This document shows, piece by piece, positions 1 through 7,087 of a stretch of DNA of 64,000 nucleotides. Source of the stretch: Thioalkalivibrio sp. ALMg11 (GTDB lineage: Bacteria; Pseudomonadota; Gammaproteobacteria; Ectothiorhodospirales; Ectothiorhodospiraceae); NCBI RefSeq assembly GCF_000377905.1, contig NZ_KB898873.1, forward strand, positions 186,001-250,000, given 5' to 3'. Position 1 is the stretch's first letter. Each line of letters begins with the position of its first letter. The notes below the pieces were generated by a model. That model had not been told where the DNA came from, made no database searches, and saw only the letters and a list, made by a program, of their open reading frames with translations. A program made the position numbers and the translations under genes.

Positions 1-23
1 CCTGGTTCTCCATCGTGTCCGCC

Positions 24-302
24 TCAGTTCACCGCGTCCTTGAGTGCCTTGGCCGCCTTGAACGCCGGGGCCTTCTTGGCGGGAACGGTAATCGACTCTC
101 CGGTGGCCGGGTTGCGAGCGGTGCGGGCGGCCCGGCTCGCCACGGAGAATTTCCCGAAGCCGGGGATGGTGACTTCTTCGCCGTGGCCGAGGGCGTCGGT
201 GATGGCCTCGAATGCGGATCGCAGGTTGCGTTCCACCTGGGCTTTCGAGGACTCGTTCTTTTCGGTGTCGGCCACGATGTCGGCCAGCTCTTTCATGTTC
301 AT
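24..302 (-). CDS. HU-family DNA-binding protein
   Basis: A 92-residue small basic DNA-bending protein of the HU/IHF family, which acts on nucleoid structure or recombination complexes as a dimer. The start is the ATG at 302, preceded by GGAG six bases upstream; an upstream in-frame start would add 19 unlikely residues. The conserved arm is visible as GFGKFSV, then RNPATG and ending KALKDAVN, the typical HU C-terminus. It is the last gene of a minus-strand cluster that begins at 1759, separated from its neighbour by a nested stem-loop. A copy on a mobile element probably serves the element's own recombination, replication or silencing; that role is inference. Confidence 0.93.
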   Translation of the reverse strand: MNMKELADIVADTEKNESSKAQVERNLRSAFEAITDALGHGEEVTIPGFGKFSVASRAARTARNPATGESITVPAKKAPAFKAAKALKDAVN

Positions 303-337
303 GTCGTGCTCCTTTTCGGTTGGTGATGGATGCTCGC

Positions 338-378
338 GGCATCCCGGAACCGCCCCCACCGGGCGGCTCGGGGATGCC
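338..378. repeat. nested inverted repeat between two genes
   Basis: GGCATCCC (338-345) pairs with GGGATGCC (371-378), and inside it CCGCCC (350-355) pairs with GGGCGG (361-366). No T-run follows on the minus strand, so it looks like an mRNA processing or stability hairpin in the leader of the HU gene rather than a terminator. Confidence 0.6.
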
Positions 379-397
379 CCGGAGTCCGGGGCGGGCG

Positions 398-724
398 TTA
401 TTCCGTAATCACGATCTGTTCGAGGATCGGGGCTTCGGGGTTGCGCTGGCTGGGGTGGAACCGCCGGATCGCGAACCGCATGAGCGCGGCCGGGCCTTTC
501 TCGGCGTCCTCGCGGGCTTCGGCCTGTAGGTAGTCCCGCATGGGGCTTCGTGTTTCGGCGCGAAAGCCCCGGAGCACGAGAGCGCCCTTCCCCTTCGGAG
601 CGTCGAGGGGCTGGTTCCGGTAACCCTCGCGATCAATGACCAGCTCGCTTTCCGGATCGGGGTCGATGCGGAGTGCGTAGTTCTGGCGGCGGAAATCCTC
701 TTGAGTCCCCTTAAAGTTCTGCAT
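398..724 (-). CDS. hypothetical protein, 108 aa
   Basis: I do not recognise this family. The start ATG (722-724) has a strong AGGAGG Shine-Dalgarno, so the longer open frame to 796 is not used. The product is soluble, without a signal peptide or membrane segment, and rich in charged residues; it ends with a run of beta-prone residues (APILEQIVITE). Its start lies 14 bases inside the preceding gene (711-1076), so the two are probably translationally coupled. The bases upstream of its start read CAACAGGAGG in the mRNA, nine of which are complementary to a loop of the candidate RNA at 1876-2056. Confidence 0.75.
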   Translation of the reverse strand: MQNFKGTQEDFRRQNYALRIDPDPESELVIDREGYRNQPLDAPKGKGALVLRGFRAETRSPMRDYLQAEAREDAEKGPAALMRFAIRRFHPSQRNPEAPILEQIVITE

Positions 725-1076
725 TGGAGTCCTCCTGTTGGCTTGGGGGGTTGAGGGTGGATTCATCCCCCTGTGCATGGGGGTGTGACACGACACCGGG
801 ACCGTTTTCGAGGTGGTCCCGGATCAGGGCGAGTGCTTCGCTTTGGACGAATCGGGAGCGGGATCGCTTGCCCGATTTCTGGGCCTGTTCGCAGGCGCGC
901 GAGAACGCGCGATCTCGAATCCAGACCGCTACATCGGTGGGGTCGTCGTTGAACAAATGCAGGAGGATCGCGTAGAGGTTCGAGTCCATCGAAACGGTCG
1001 TCTTGAGGCGACCATCCCGCACGGATACGAGGCGGATATTGCGATCCCGGAGGTTGGTGGCGCGGGGCTCACTCAT
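711..1076 (-). CDS. hypothetical protein, 121 aa
   Basis: No family recognised. The N-terminal 45 residues (NIRLVSVRDGRLKTTVSMD) look like two beta strands followed by helix, and the middle is rich in Arg/Lys (GKRSRSRF near residue 75), so nucleic-acid binding is possible but not shown. Its ATG overlaps the stop of the upstream gene as ATGA (1073-1076), and its own 3' end overlaps the next gene by 14 bases, placing it inside a tightly packed operon running 1759 to 24. Confidence 0.72.
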   Translation of the reverse strand: MSEPRATNLRDRNIRLVSVRDGRLKTTVSMDSNLYAILLHLFNDDPTDVAVWIRDRAFSRACEQAQKSGKRSRSRFVQSEALALIRDHLENGPGVVSHPHAQGDESTLNPPSQQEDSNAEL

Positions 1077-1396
1077 GCCGCCCGATCCCTTTGTGAGCGC
1101 GAGGGCTGGATGCCTTCATCCGAACCGGCCAACCAAGAACGAATCGAGGAGAGGATTTGACGGGCAGAATGCTCATACGGCCCCGAAAGAACGATCTCCG
1201 GCTTCTGCATCCGATGGGAGGGCTTGTAGACCAGCAGGGCCATACGCTGCCTGCCTGCCGGGTGCTGAAACTGCTCCCTCATGGCTTCCCGGTAGTCTTC
1301 ATCTGAACCGGCAAAGTCGGCCGGGGGTGCCAGCAGGCACCCGGAACCGGGGGTGGTGTCTTGCACCGTGTCGTCGATGATTCCGTAGGTCAGCAT
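1073..1396 (-). CDS. hypothetical protein, 107 aa
   Basis: No family recognised. The product is soluble with a mixed central region (RMALLVYKPSHRMQKPEIVL) and a basic C-terminus. The start codon at 1394-1396 is itself the last three bases of a copy of the repeated 12-mer (CCGGTTCGGATG on this strand), and two more copies (1117-1128 exact, 1300-1311 with one change) lie inside the gene. Overlap of four bases with the next gene indicates coupling. Confidence 0.7.
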   Translation of the reverse strand: MLTYGIIDDTVQDTTPGSGCLLAPPADFAGSDEDYREAMREQFQHPAGRQRMALLVYKPSHRMQKPEIVLSGPYEHSARQILSSIRSWLAGSDEGIQPSRSQRDRAA

Positions 1397-1408
1397 CCGA
1401 ACCGGCCC

Positions 1409-1759
1409 TCAGTTCGGGAGACGAGTCAGGTTGAGAATCGTGATGTAGCGAACGTCCTCGGGATCGGGGCTCAGGCCCTCCACCTCGCGATTGGTGAGCG
1501 CTTCCTGCGTCGTGGCCCAGACCCCGCTCCGGAGCGTGTCGAATGCCTTGGAGTTCAGCTTGCCGGGCACGCGGAACGACCCATCCAGCACAAACTCCTG
1601 TGGCGCCTGGCCTTTGCGGGCGGTGTCCGGAAGCGCGTACACCTTCCAGGTGACGTGCCACGTCTGCGAGGGCGCGATCCAGTCCCGAAATCGACGTAGG
1701 GGGTTGCGCTGCTCGGGAGGGTTCCCGTTGTCCATGTCCTGTATCCAGCTTGCGCGCAC
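1409..1759 (-). CDS. hypothetical protein, 116 aa, first gene of the left operon
   Basis: No family recognised. I chose the GTG at 1757-1759 because AAGG lies six bases before it and a sigma-70-like promoter is placed correctly upstream; the alternative is the ATG at 1735. Sequence contains tryptophan-rich beta-like stretches (TWHVTWKVYALP) and no export signal. It heads the minus-strand operon ending with the HU gene. Confidence 0.68.
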   Translation of the reverse strand: MRASWIQDMDNGNPPEQRNPLRRFRDWIAPSQTWHVTWKVYALPDTARKGQAPQEFVLDGSFRVPGKLNSKAFDTLRSGVWATTQEALTNREVEGLSPDPEDVRYITILNLTRLPN

Positions 1760-1779
1760 GATGCGCCTTGATGAATACG

Positions 1780-1808
1780 AGGATAATCAATTAGGGCACG
1801 AGTTACAA
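1780..1808 (-). promoter_or_regulatory. candidate promoter of the left operon
   Basis: On the minus strand TTGTAA (1808-1803) and TATCCT (1785-1780) are separated by exactly 17 bases; each matches four of six sigma-70 consensus positions. The predicted start falls about 15 bases before the GTG at 1759. Confidence 0.5.
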
Positions 1809-1840
1809 TGCAGCGCAATGGAATTCTTGAAACACCAGAG

Positions 1841-1869
1841 TTGAAGATTGCCGAACAAGCCGCTAGGAT
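1841..1869 (+). promoter_or_regulatory. candidate promoter of the structured RNA
   Basis: TTGAAG (1841-1846), a 17-base spacer and TAGGAT (1864-1869) form a sigma-70-like promoter, four of six matches in each box. It points to the right, divergent from the promoter at 1780-1808, and the predicted start near 1876 leads into a series of hairpins. Confidence 0.48.
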
Positions 1870-1875
1870 TCGTCC

Positions 1876-2056
1876 TGTTGCCGGAAGGTTGCTCCCCTGT
1901 GGCCTTCCGGCTTCATCCGGGCAGGTATTTCTCCTGTTGTGCGTCTGCCCCGGCGACTGGCCGCCGTAAGCGGCCCTCCCTATCGACGTGGGGAGGAAGT
2001 CTCCTCTACTGGTAAGCCTCCAGAAACGCATTGGCCGCCTCCGGGCGGCCTTTTTT
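1876..2056 (+). ncRNA. candidate structured RNA of about 180 nt
   Basis: No protein is encoded here, yet the strand carries a promoter-like pair upstream, four local hairpins and a terminator. SL1 pairs GCCGGAAGG (1880-1888) with CCTTCCGGC (1903-1911). SL2 pairs CCGGGCAG (1917-1924) with CTGCCC-CGG (1945-1953) and exposes TCTCCTGTTG in its loop (1930-1939). SL3 pairs GGCCGC (1959-1964) with GCGGCC (1970-1975). SL4 pairs GAGGA with TCCTC (1993-2006). The terminator is GGCCGCC/GGGCGGCC followed by six Ts (2033-2056). The exposed loop is complementary to Shine-Dalgarno sequences, so a small regulatory or replication-control RNA is plausible. Function is inference; transcription is untested. Confidence 0.5.
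2033..2056 (+). terminator. intrinsic terminator of the candidate RNA
   Basis: GGCCGCC (2033-2039) pairs with GGGCGGCC (2043-2050) and is followed by TTTTTT (2051-2056). No protein gene lies upstream on this strand, which supports an independent transcript. Confidence 0.75.
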
Positions 2057-2080
2057 ATGCCCGGCTCCACCCGATACAGC

Positions 2081-2425
2081 GTCCAAACATGTTATCGGAA
2101 AGCCCCGCGCCCCAGGCACCGACCGCCGCGCCCTCCCGGTAGGAGGTCCAAACATGTTGTCTCCCTCGCCCCGTCTCCAGCGGTATCCAGGAGCCCGAGG
2201 TGCCACGAGCCCTCCTCCTATCGAGAAGCCCAAACTCCCGCCGGGACACCCCGGTATAGCGTCCAAACATGTTACGCACGGGACGCGCACCCCAGCCCAT
2301 CCGAACCGGCCCCACAAGACCGATACAACGTCCAAACATGTTACGACGATGCTGAAGGAACCCCACCCGAACGACCGCGCGCAGACAAGACACCCCACCC
2401 AGCCGAATCAGCGTCCAAACATGTT
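2081..2425. repeat. five iteron-like direct repeats
   Basis: GTCCAAACATGTT occurs five times in the same orientation: 2081-2093, 2146-2158, 2261-2273, 2330-2342 and 2413-2425. Four copies share a longer context, roughly an A/T-rich TA-CA-C stretch before and TTAY after. Each contains the 8-bp palindrome AACATGTT, so a dimeric protein could bind. Spacing is 65, 115, 69 and 83 bp. Such arrays are typical of plasmid replication origins, partition sites or multi-operator regions. No replication initiator gene lies beside it in this window. Confidence 0.85.
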
Positions 2426-2461
2426 ATCCATCCGAACCGGGCCGGTGCCCGATCCAGCCGC

Positions 2462-3094
2462 CTAAGCCGACCACTCACCCGTCAGCACATACGAAAGGTC
2501 CAGCGGCTCATCCGCCTCCCGCATCCGACCATTCGCCTCCTCCACGATCCGCTCCAACTCCTCCTGGGCTCGGCTACCCATCAGCTCACCCGAACGGGCA
2601 CGCTCCGATCCGGAAAGCTGGAAATCCCGGCCCCGCTTCACCACCTCCGCCCGCCGGGCAATCAACCGCTTCGCCAAAAGCACAGCATCCCGGACCTCAT
2701 CTGAATGGCGCTCAAAGCCGCCCCAGCGCGTGACGCTATTCTCCGCACGAGGCCCCAACCGCTCCGTCTGCCAGCCACCACGCACCTTCTTCCACCGCAC
2801 AAGGATCGGCGTCAACGAACGCCCATCCGAACCGGACTTGCGCTCCCACCGAACCCGAATGCGCCCCGTGGCCGGAGGCTGCAATCGCCACAACACCCGA
2901 TCCGTCGCCACGATCCAACGGTTCAACATCTGAACCGCCCGAGCCAGATCATCCGCACCCTGCCGAATCCGAGCCGCAAATGCCGCCTCCGAATCGGCAA
3001 TGTCCCCGAGCATCTTCGTCTCGTAATCCAGCTCCTCGGGTGCCTCCGGTGACCACTCGAACCGGCCCAGGCCACTCGACTCCACTCCCGCCAT
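2462..3094 (-). CDS. hypothetical protein, 210 aa
   Basis: No family recognised. The ATG at 3092-3094 follows GGAGG six bases upstream and is preferred over the open frame to 3274, whose extra 60 residues are made largely of translated 12-mer repeats. The protein is soluble and highly charged, with two likely helical, Arg/Glu-rich segments (residues 25-65 and 140-195) that may be coiled coils, and a central WRLQPP/RVRWERK beta-like part. Its 5' leader carries four copies of the repeated 12-mer between 3121 and 3283, a plausible autoregulatory site. The gene ends beside the iteron region. Confidence 0.65.
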   Translation of the reverse strand: MAGVESSGLGRFEWSPEAPEELDYETKMLGDIADSEAAFAARIRQGADDLARAVQMLNRWIVATDRVLWRLQPPATGRIRVRWERKSGSDGRSLTPILVRWKKVRGGWQTERLGPRAENSVTRWGGFERHSDEVRDAVLLAKRLIARRAEVVKRGRDFQLSGSERARSGELMGSRAQEELERIVEEANGRMREADEPLDLSYVLTGEWSA

Positions 3095-3686
3095 TCCACT
3101 CCTCCATGTCTCTCGCTGCTCATCCGAATCGGCCCATCCGAATCGGTGAGAAAGCCGCCATCGCCTCGGTCGCCACTCCTGTCTGGTGAGGGGCATCCGA
3201 ACCGGCGTCGAGGCCGCTCCTGTGTCTCCGGTTCCGGTGGGATTCGAGGCCATCGGTGCCTCGGCTACGACCATCCGAACCGGGTCTTTTTGGCTGCTCG
3301 TTGGGCTGCTTGGTGCTGTTGTAGATCAGCCTTCGGTCCCGCCCTGTTCGCTCGGCGCTTCGCGGGTGCGCCCCCGTGGTGGCGGACCTCTTGAGGGCCA
3401 TGGTTCCGGGGCAGGTGTTCAAGCTCTTGGCACCGACCATTCCCGCTCTGGAACAGGCCACGGTCACAGTATAACCACCTGTCACTTCTGTTGTGACTTG
3501 CACCTGCTTGTATTACTGTATGTGTCACAGTACAAGGAACAGTCACTATCACTGTCACTGTAACAGTCACAGTCACAAGCACAGGAACAGTCAATGTCAC
3601 TGTTACTGCGCCTGTAACAAGCACAGGGGAAGCCCCCCTACAAAACGGCCAGAAACGGCCTCACAGAGCCAATACAGGAGAACGGA
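3095..3686. other. 592-bp non-coding region
   Basis: Neither strand holds a convincing gene here. The left half contains four 12-mer copies (3121, 3135, 3194, 3272); the right half contains the phased hexamer array. Small open frames across it encode repeated VT or similar dipeptides that simply translate the array. Confidence 0.7.
3526..3627. repeat. 6-bp-phased repeat array upstream of parM (centromere candidate)
   Basis: For 102 bp the sequence keeps a strict six-base rhythm of the form NAC-NGT (CACAGT, CACTGT, AACAGT, CACAAG), 17 units, reading into the parM start 60 bases away. Similar but less regular units extend left to about 3,478. A second array with the same grammar lies at 15,403-15,468. 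In known ParMRC systems the centromere parC is a set of short repeats just upstream of parM, so this is the natural parC candidate. It may also contain the parM promoter. Confidence 0.75.
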
Positions 3687-4709
3687 ATGGCGACCCAGGT
3701 AATCGGCCTCGACATCGGCCATAGCGCAGTCAAAATGACTTTCGACAAGGCGAACAGCGTGAACCGCTACATGTTCCCTTCCGTGGCCGCCCCGGCCATC
3801 CACATCAGCAACAGCGAGGAAGCGCAGCGGGCCGCGCGCGAAACCGTGAAGGTCCGGGGGCGCGAATACTTCGTGGGGGATACCGCAACGATCCAGGCAC
3901 GAGGTTCCGTGGCCGCTGGCCTGACCCGTGAATGGCTCCAGTCGAACGAGCACATGGCCCTCATGGCGCACGCCAACCGGATCGCGGGCGAGGACGCGGA
4001 CGCCTTCTCCCACCGGATCGTCGTGCTGGGTCTGCCGGTCACCGAGTTCGACCAGCGCCGCGACCCTCTCAAGGAGATCGCCACCGAGGTCTTCGGGGAT
4101 GGTGTTCAGATTCGGGTGATGCCGCAGCCGATGGGCACCTACCAGAGCGTCATGCTCGCCCGTACCGGCCTGCCCGCCGATGGGCGCGTCATGCACGACG
4201 AGTCGTGGGGCGTGATCGACGTGGGTTACTACTCGACCGACATCATGGTTCTGGTGAACGGTCGCTGGGTCGAGGCAGGCTCCGGTGGCGGCCCCGGCGT
4301 CTACGTCGCCGCTCAGGCGCTCGAACGCATCCTGCGGGATCACGACATCGAGGCCGACATTTTCGAGGCCGAGAAGGCGCTGCGCGAGGGCACCCTGAAG
4401 CAGTACGGGCAGCGAATCGACGTGCAGGATCACGTCACGAAGGCGCTGGGCACCATCACCAACCAGGTGATCGACACCGCCAACCAGCTCATGCAGAGCC
4501 ACGCCAAGCACCTCGACGGGATCATCGTCACCGGGGGCGGCGGCTCTCTTGTGCTGGATCAGCTTCAGGCCAAGTGGCCGCACGCTCGCATGGCGGAGGA
4601 CACCGAGGCCGAGGGCACCCGTTACAAGGGCCATCGCTTCGCCAACTCCGAGGGCTACTACCGTTTCGGTCGCATGACCGACCGGCTCGGCCAGAAGGCG
4701 AAGGCGTAA
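3687..4709 (+). CDS. parM: ParM/StbA-like actin-fold partition ATPase
   Basis: A 340-residue plasmid-segregation actin homologue. ParM proteins polymerise with ATP and push plasmid copies apart after binding a ParR-centromere complex. The phosphate-1 loop is seen as GLDIGHSAVKM at the N-terminus, the phosphate-2 loop as VIDVGYYSTD near residue 175, and the adenosine motif as IIVTGGGGSL near residue 275. AGGAG lies eight bases before the ATG. Three bases separate it from a ribbon-helix-helix gene that would be ParR, and a phased repeat array lies directly upstream. Its presence implies a plasmid-like maintained state of the element. Closest group appears to be the StbA/archaeal-actin-like branch, by length and motif spacing. 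Confidence 0.88.
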   Translation: MATQVIGLDIGHSAVKMTFDKANSVNRYMFPSVAAPAIHISNSEEAQRAARETVKVRGREYFVGDTATIQARGSVAAGLTREWLQSNEHMALMAHANRIAGEDADAFSHRIVVLGLPVTEFDQRRDPLKEIATEVFGDGVQIRVMPQPMGTYQSVMLARTGLPADGRVMHDESWGVIDVGYYSTDIMVLVNGRWVEAGSGGGPGVYVAAQALERILRDHDIEADIFEAEKALREGTLKQYGQRIDVQDHVTKALGTITNQVIDTANQLMQSHAKHLDGIIVTGGGGSLVLDQLQAKWPHARMAEDTEAEGTRYKGHRFANSEGYYRFGRMTDRLGQKAKA

Positions 4710-4711
4710 TC

Positions 4712-5161
4712 ATGGCGCGCTGGAAGCGAGCCCGAAGCAATGGGCCAGAACGCATCACGATTCACGTCCAGCCCGATCGCGACCCCGAGCTGTATGAGTG
4801 GCTGATGGCGCAGCCGTATGGCGCCGCGTCCAAGAAGGCCCGATCCATGCTGATCGACGCCATCCGCGCGGAGAACGATGGGGGGCAGGAACCAGCCGAC
4901 CCCCCGAAGCGCAAGGAGGCACCGGCCGCACAGGCGGCCCCCTCCGAACCGGCCCGTTCAGAGGTCGCATCCGTCCCCGCCGAAGCTCCGGAGAAACCGC
5001 AACCGCCGGAAACGGCACCCGAGCCCTCATCCGAACAGGCTCCGCCGCAGGCGGCAAGAAAAGCATCGCCAGAAGGTGAAGGGACAGGACAGGAGGGTGG
5101 GACAGAAGACATTGACCCGGAAACCCTGCGCATCATGCAAGACTCCATGGATCAGTTCTGA
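4712..5161 (+). CDS. ParR-like ribbon-helix-helix protein
   Basis: A 149-residue protein whose first 55 residues resemble a ribbon-helix-helix DNA-binding domain: basic N-terminus, a beta strand (RITIHVQ, residues 13-19), then helices (ELYEWLMAQ and KARSMLIDAI). The rest (56-135) is a Pro/Ala/Glu-rich disordered linker, and the last 15 residues (DPETLRIMQDSMDQF) form a short acidic helix, as expected for a ParM-contacting tail in ParR proteins. Position immediately after parM is the usual ParR position. The stop codon shares one base with the topB start (TGATG at 5159-5163), so coupling to topB is likely. The ParR assignment rests on context and fold pattern, not on clear sequence identity. 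Confidence 0.68.
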   Translation: MARWKRARSNGPERITIHVQPDRDPELYEWLMAQPYGAASKKARSMLIDAIRAENDGGQEPADPPKRKEAPAAQAAPSEPARSEVASVPAEAPEKPQPPETAPEPSSEQAPPQAARKASPEGEGTGQEGGTEDIDPETLRIMQDSMDQF

Positions 5162-7044
5162 TGGACAAGCTATTCATCGCAGAGAAGCCCTCCCTCGGGA
5201 GGGCCATCGCTGAAAACCTCCCCGGCCCCAAAAAGAACGGCGACGGCTACATCCAGGCAGGCAATGACGTGGTGACCTGGTGCTTCGGCCACATCCTCGA
5301 AATGCCCTTCCCGGAAGCCTACAACCCGGAATGGAAATCGTGGGACTTGAAGCACCTCCCCATCATCCCTCCCCGGTGGAAACTGGAGCCGAAACGGGAC
5401 AGCAAGGACCAGCTCAAGACGATCAAGGCCCTGCTCGCCAAGGCATCCACCGTGGTCAACGCAGGCGACCCCGACCGCGAGGGCCAAATGCTCGTCGATG
5501 AAGTCCTCGAATACTTCGGGAACGACCGACCCACCAAGCGGCTCCTGCTCTCCGCAACCGATCCCGCGACCGTGAAGCGCGAGCTGGGTCGGATGCAGCC
5601 CAACGACCGCTTCCGAGGGCTCTACCAAGCCGGGCTTGGCCGCTCCAGGGCGGATTGGCTTGTCGGGATGAACCTCTCCCGCGCGATCACGAAGACGCTC
5701 TCGCGGGAACACATGATCTCGATTGGAAGGGTGCAGACCCCGACGCTTGCCCTGGTCGCGCGCCGCTGCGATCTCATCGAGAACTTCAAGCCTCGGGACT
5801 TCTTCGACATCGAGGCCACGGTCTACGAGTCCAGCCGCGATCCCGCCGACGAATCGACGCCCCGGCTGGGCCTCGCGTTCTCCCCGCAGAAGGACGAGGA
5901 CCGCCTGTGGGATCAGGACGAGGCCAAGGCCATCGCCAAGGCCCTAAAGGGCCGAGACGGGGCGCTGTCGAAGACAACGGAGCGGAAGAAAGAGCGCCCT
6001 CCCCGGCTGTTCACGCTGCCGGAACTCCAGAAATTCGCGAGCAAGAACCTGAAGCTCTCGGCCTCGAAGACGCTGGCCGTGGCGCAGGAGCTTTACGAGA
6101 AGAAGCTGACAACCTATCCGCGAACCGAATGCCCTTATCTGCCCAAGGAGCAGGAGGGGGACGTGCCGGACATTCTCGACGCGATTGGGCAGGCGGCCGA
6201 CGACTCCCTGGTGAGCGCCAGGGGGCGACTCCAGAATCCGGAGCCCCGTTCGAGCGTGTTCAACACCTCGAAGGTGGAGGAGCACCACGCCATTATCCCC
6301 ACCCGGAAGCCCCTTCCGGATGGCCTCTCGGGTCAGGCCGTGGCGCTCTACAAGGCGATTGCCATGCGCTACCTGCTGATGCTCGCCCCCGACCGCGTAT
6401 ATGACGAGACGCTGTACACCGCTTCCTGGGACGGCCGGACGTACAAGACCAAGGGCCAAGTGACCGTTTCGCCCGGATGGACCGCCGTGGCGGGCAAGGC
6501 CGCGAACGACAAGGCGCTACCGGACCTCCCGGATGGCGCCCAGGTGACCGTTGCGGACGCGAAGCCGCGCAAACGCACCACGCGCCCGCCGGACTACTAC
6601 ACCGAAGGCACGCTCATCGAGGACATGGGATCGGTCGCGAAGTACGTCCAGAACGACAAGCTGAAGGCCGTTCTCAAGGAGAACTCGGGGATCGGCACGG
6701 CCGCCACCCAGGCGCAAACCATCGAGACGTTGAAATCGCGCGGGTACATCACACTGGATCGCGGCAAGCTGAAGGTGAGCGACTTGGGGCGTTCCATTGC
6801 GCAGACGCTACACCCTCTGCTCGTGAACCCCGATCTGACGGCGAAGTGGGAAATGGACCTGAAGCGGATCGCGGACGGCGACATGGAGCTGTCGGAATTC
6901 GAGGGGAACATCCACCGCTTCCTGGACTACATCCTCAAGTGGGCCAAGGACCGGAAGGGCGAAGTGGAGATCGCGGGGGAGCCTGCGAAACCGAAGGGTC
7001 GGGCGCCGAAGAAAGGCGGCACCAAGCGACGTAAGGCGGCTTGA
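5161..7044 (+). CDS. topB: DNA topoisomerase III (type IA)
   Basis: A 627-residue type IA topoisomerase, close to the usual size of TopB, which relaxes and decatenates DNA by single-strand passage. The Toprim start LFIAEKPS is at residues 4-11 and the acidic motif NAGDPDREG near residue 100. The catalytic tyrosine is Tyr319 in TTYPRTECPYL. The C-terminus is a short basic tail (KRRKAA) without the zinc fingers of TopA. Copies next to partition genes are common on integrative conjugative elements and large plasmids, where they assist replication or transfer. Translation is coupled to the preceding ParR-like gene. Confidence 0.95.
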   Translation: MDKLFIAEKPSLGRAIAENLPGPKKNGDGYIQAGNDVVTWCFGHILEMPFPEAYNPEWKSWDLKHLPIIPPRWKLEPKRDSKDQLKTIKALLAKASTVVNAGDPDREGQMLVDEVLEYFGNDRPTKRLLLSATDPATVKRELGRMQPNDRFRGLYQAGLGRSRADWLVGMNLSRAITKTLSREHMISIGRVQTPTLALVARRCDLIENFKPRDFFDIEATVYESSRDPADESTPRLGLAFSPQKDEDRLWDQDEAKAIAKALKGRDGALSKTTERKKERPPRLFTLPELQKFASKNLKLSASKTLAVAQELYEKKLTTYPRTECPYLPKEQEGDVPDILDAIGQAADDSLVSARGRLQNPEPRSSVFNTSKVEEHHAIIPTRKPLPDGLSGQAVALYKAIAMRYLLMLAPDRVYDETLYTASWDGRTYKTKGQVTVSPGWTAVAGKAANDKALPDLPDGAQVTVADAKPRKRTTRPPDYYTEGTLIEDMGSVAKYVQNDKLKAVLKENSGIGTAATQAQTIETLKSRGYITLDRGKLKVSDLGRSIAQTLHPLLVNPDLTAKWEMDLKRIADGDMELSEFEGNIHRFLDYILKWAKDRKGEVEIAGEPAKPKGRAPKKGGTKRRKAA

Positions 7045-7050
7045 AAGGAA

Positions 7051-7073
7051 GGCGGCCCCGCGAAGGGGCCGCC
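7051..7073. repeat. strong hairpin after topB
   Basis: GGCGGCCCC (7051-7059) and GGGGCCGCC (7065-7073) form a perfect 9-bp stem with a five-base loop between convergent topB and the XRE gene. Neither strand has a good T-run, so termination would be inefficient or Rho-assisted. Confidence 0.6.
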
Positions 7074-7087
7074 CACGGAGGCGAGGG

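Larger units (their letters stand above)
1117..3283 (+). repeat. dispersed 12-mer CATCCGAACCGG, seven exact copies
   Basis: Exact copies start at 1117, 1394, 2298, 2429, 2824, 3194 and 3272; copies with one change start at 1300, 3121, 3135 and, further right, 5028. All have the same orientation. They fall in intergenic DNA and, on the minus strand, in coding DNA in more than one frame (GSDE in one, PVRM in another), so selection is on DNA or RNA, not on a peptide. I saw no copies in the remaining window. Confidence 0.85.

Noticed and set aside
2081-2425. CRISPR array
   Set aside because: Repeats are only about 13-20 bp, spacing is irregular (65-115 bp), and no cas genes are present.
1988-2704. 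238-codon plus-strand open frame with repeated SVQTCY peptides
   Set aside because: The repeated peptide is only the translation of the iterons; there is no ribosome site and the frame runs antisense into the better supported 2462-3094 gene.
3478-3627. Simple microsatellite without function
   Set aside because: The units vary in sequence while the phase is kept, and the same grammar recurs at 15,403; a slippage product would be more uniform.
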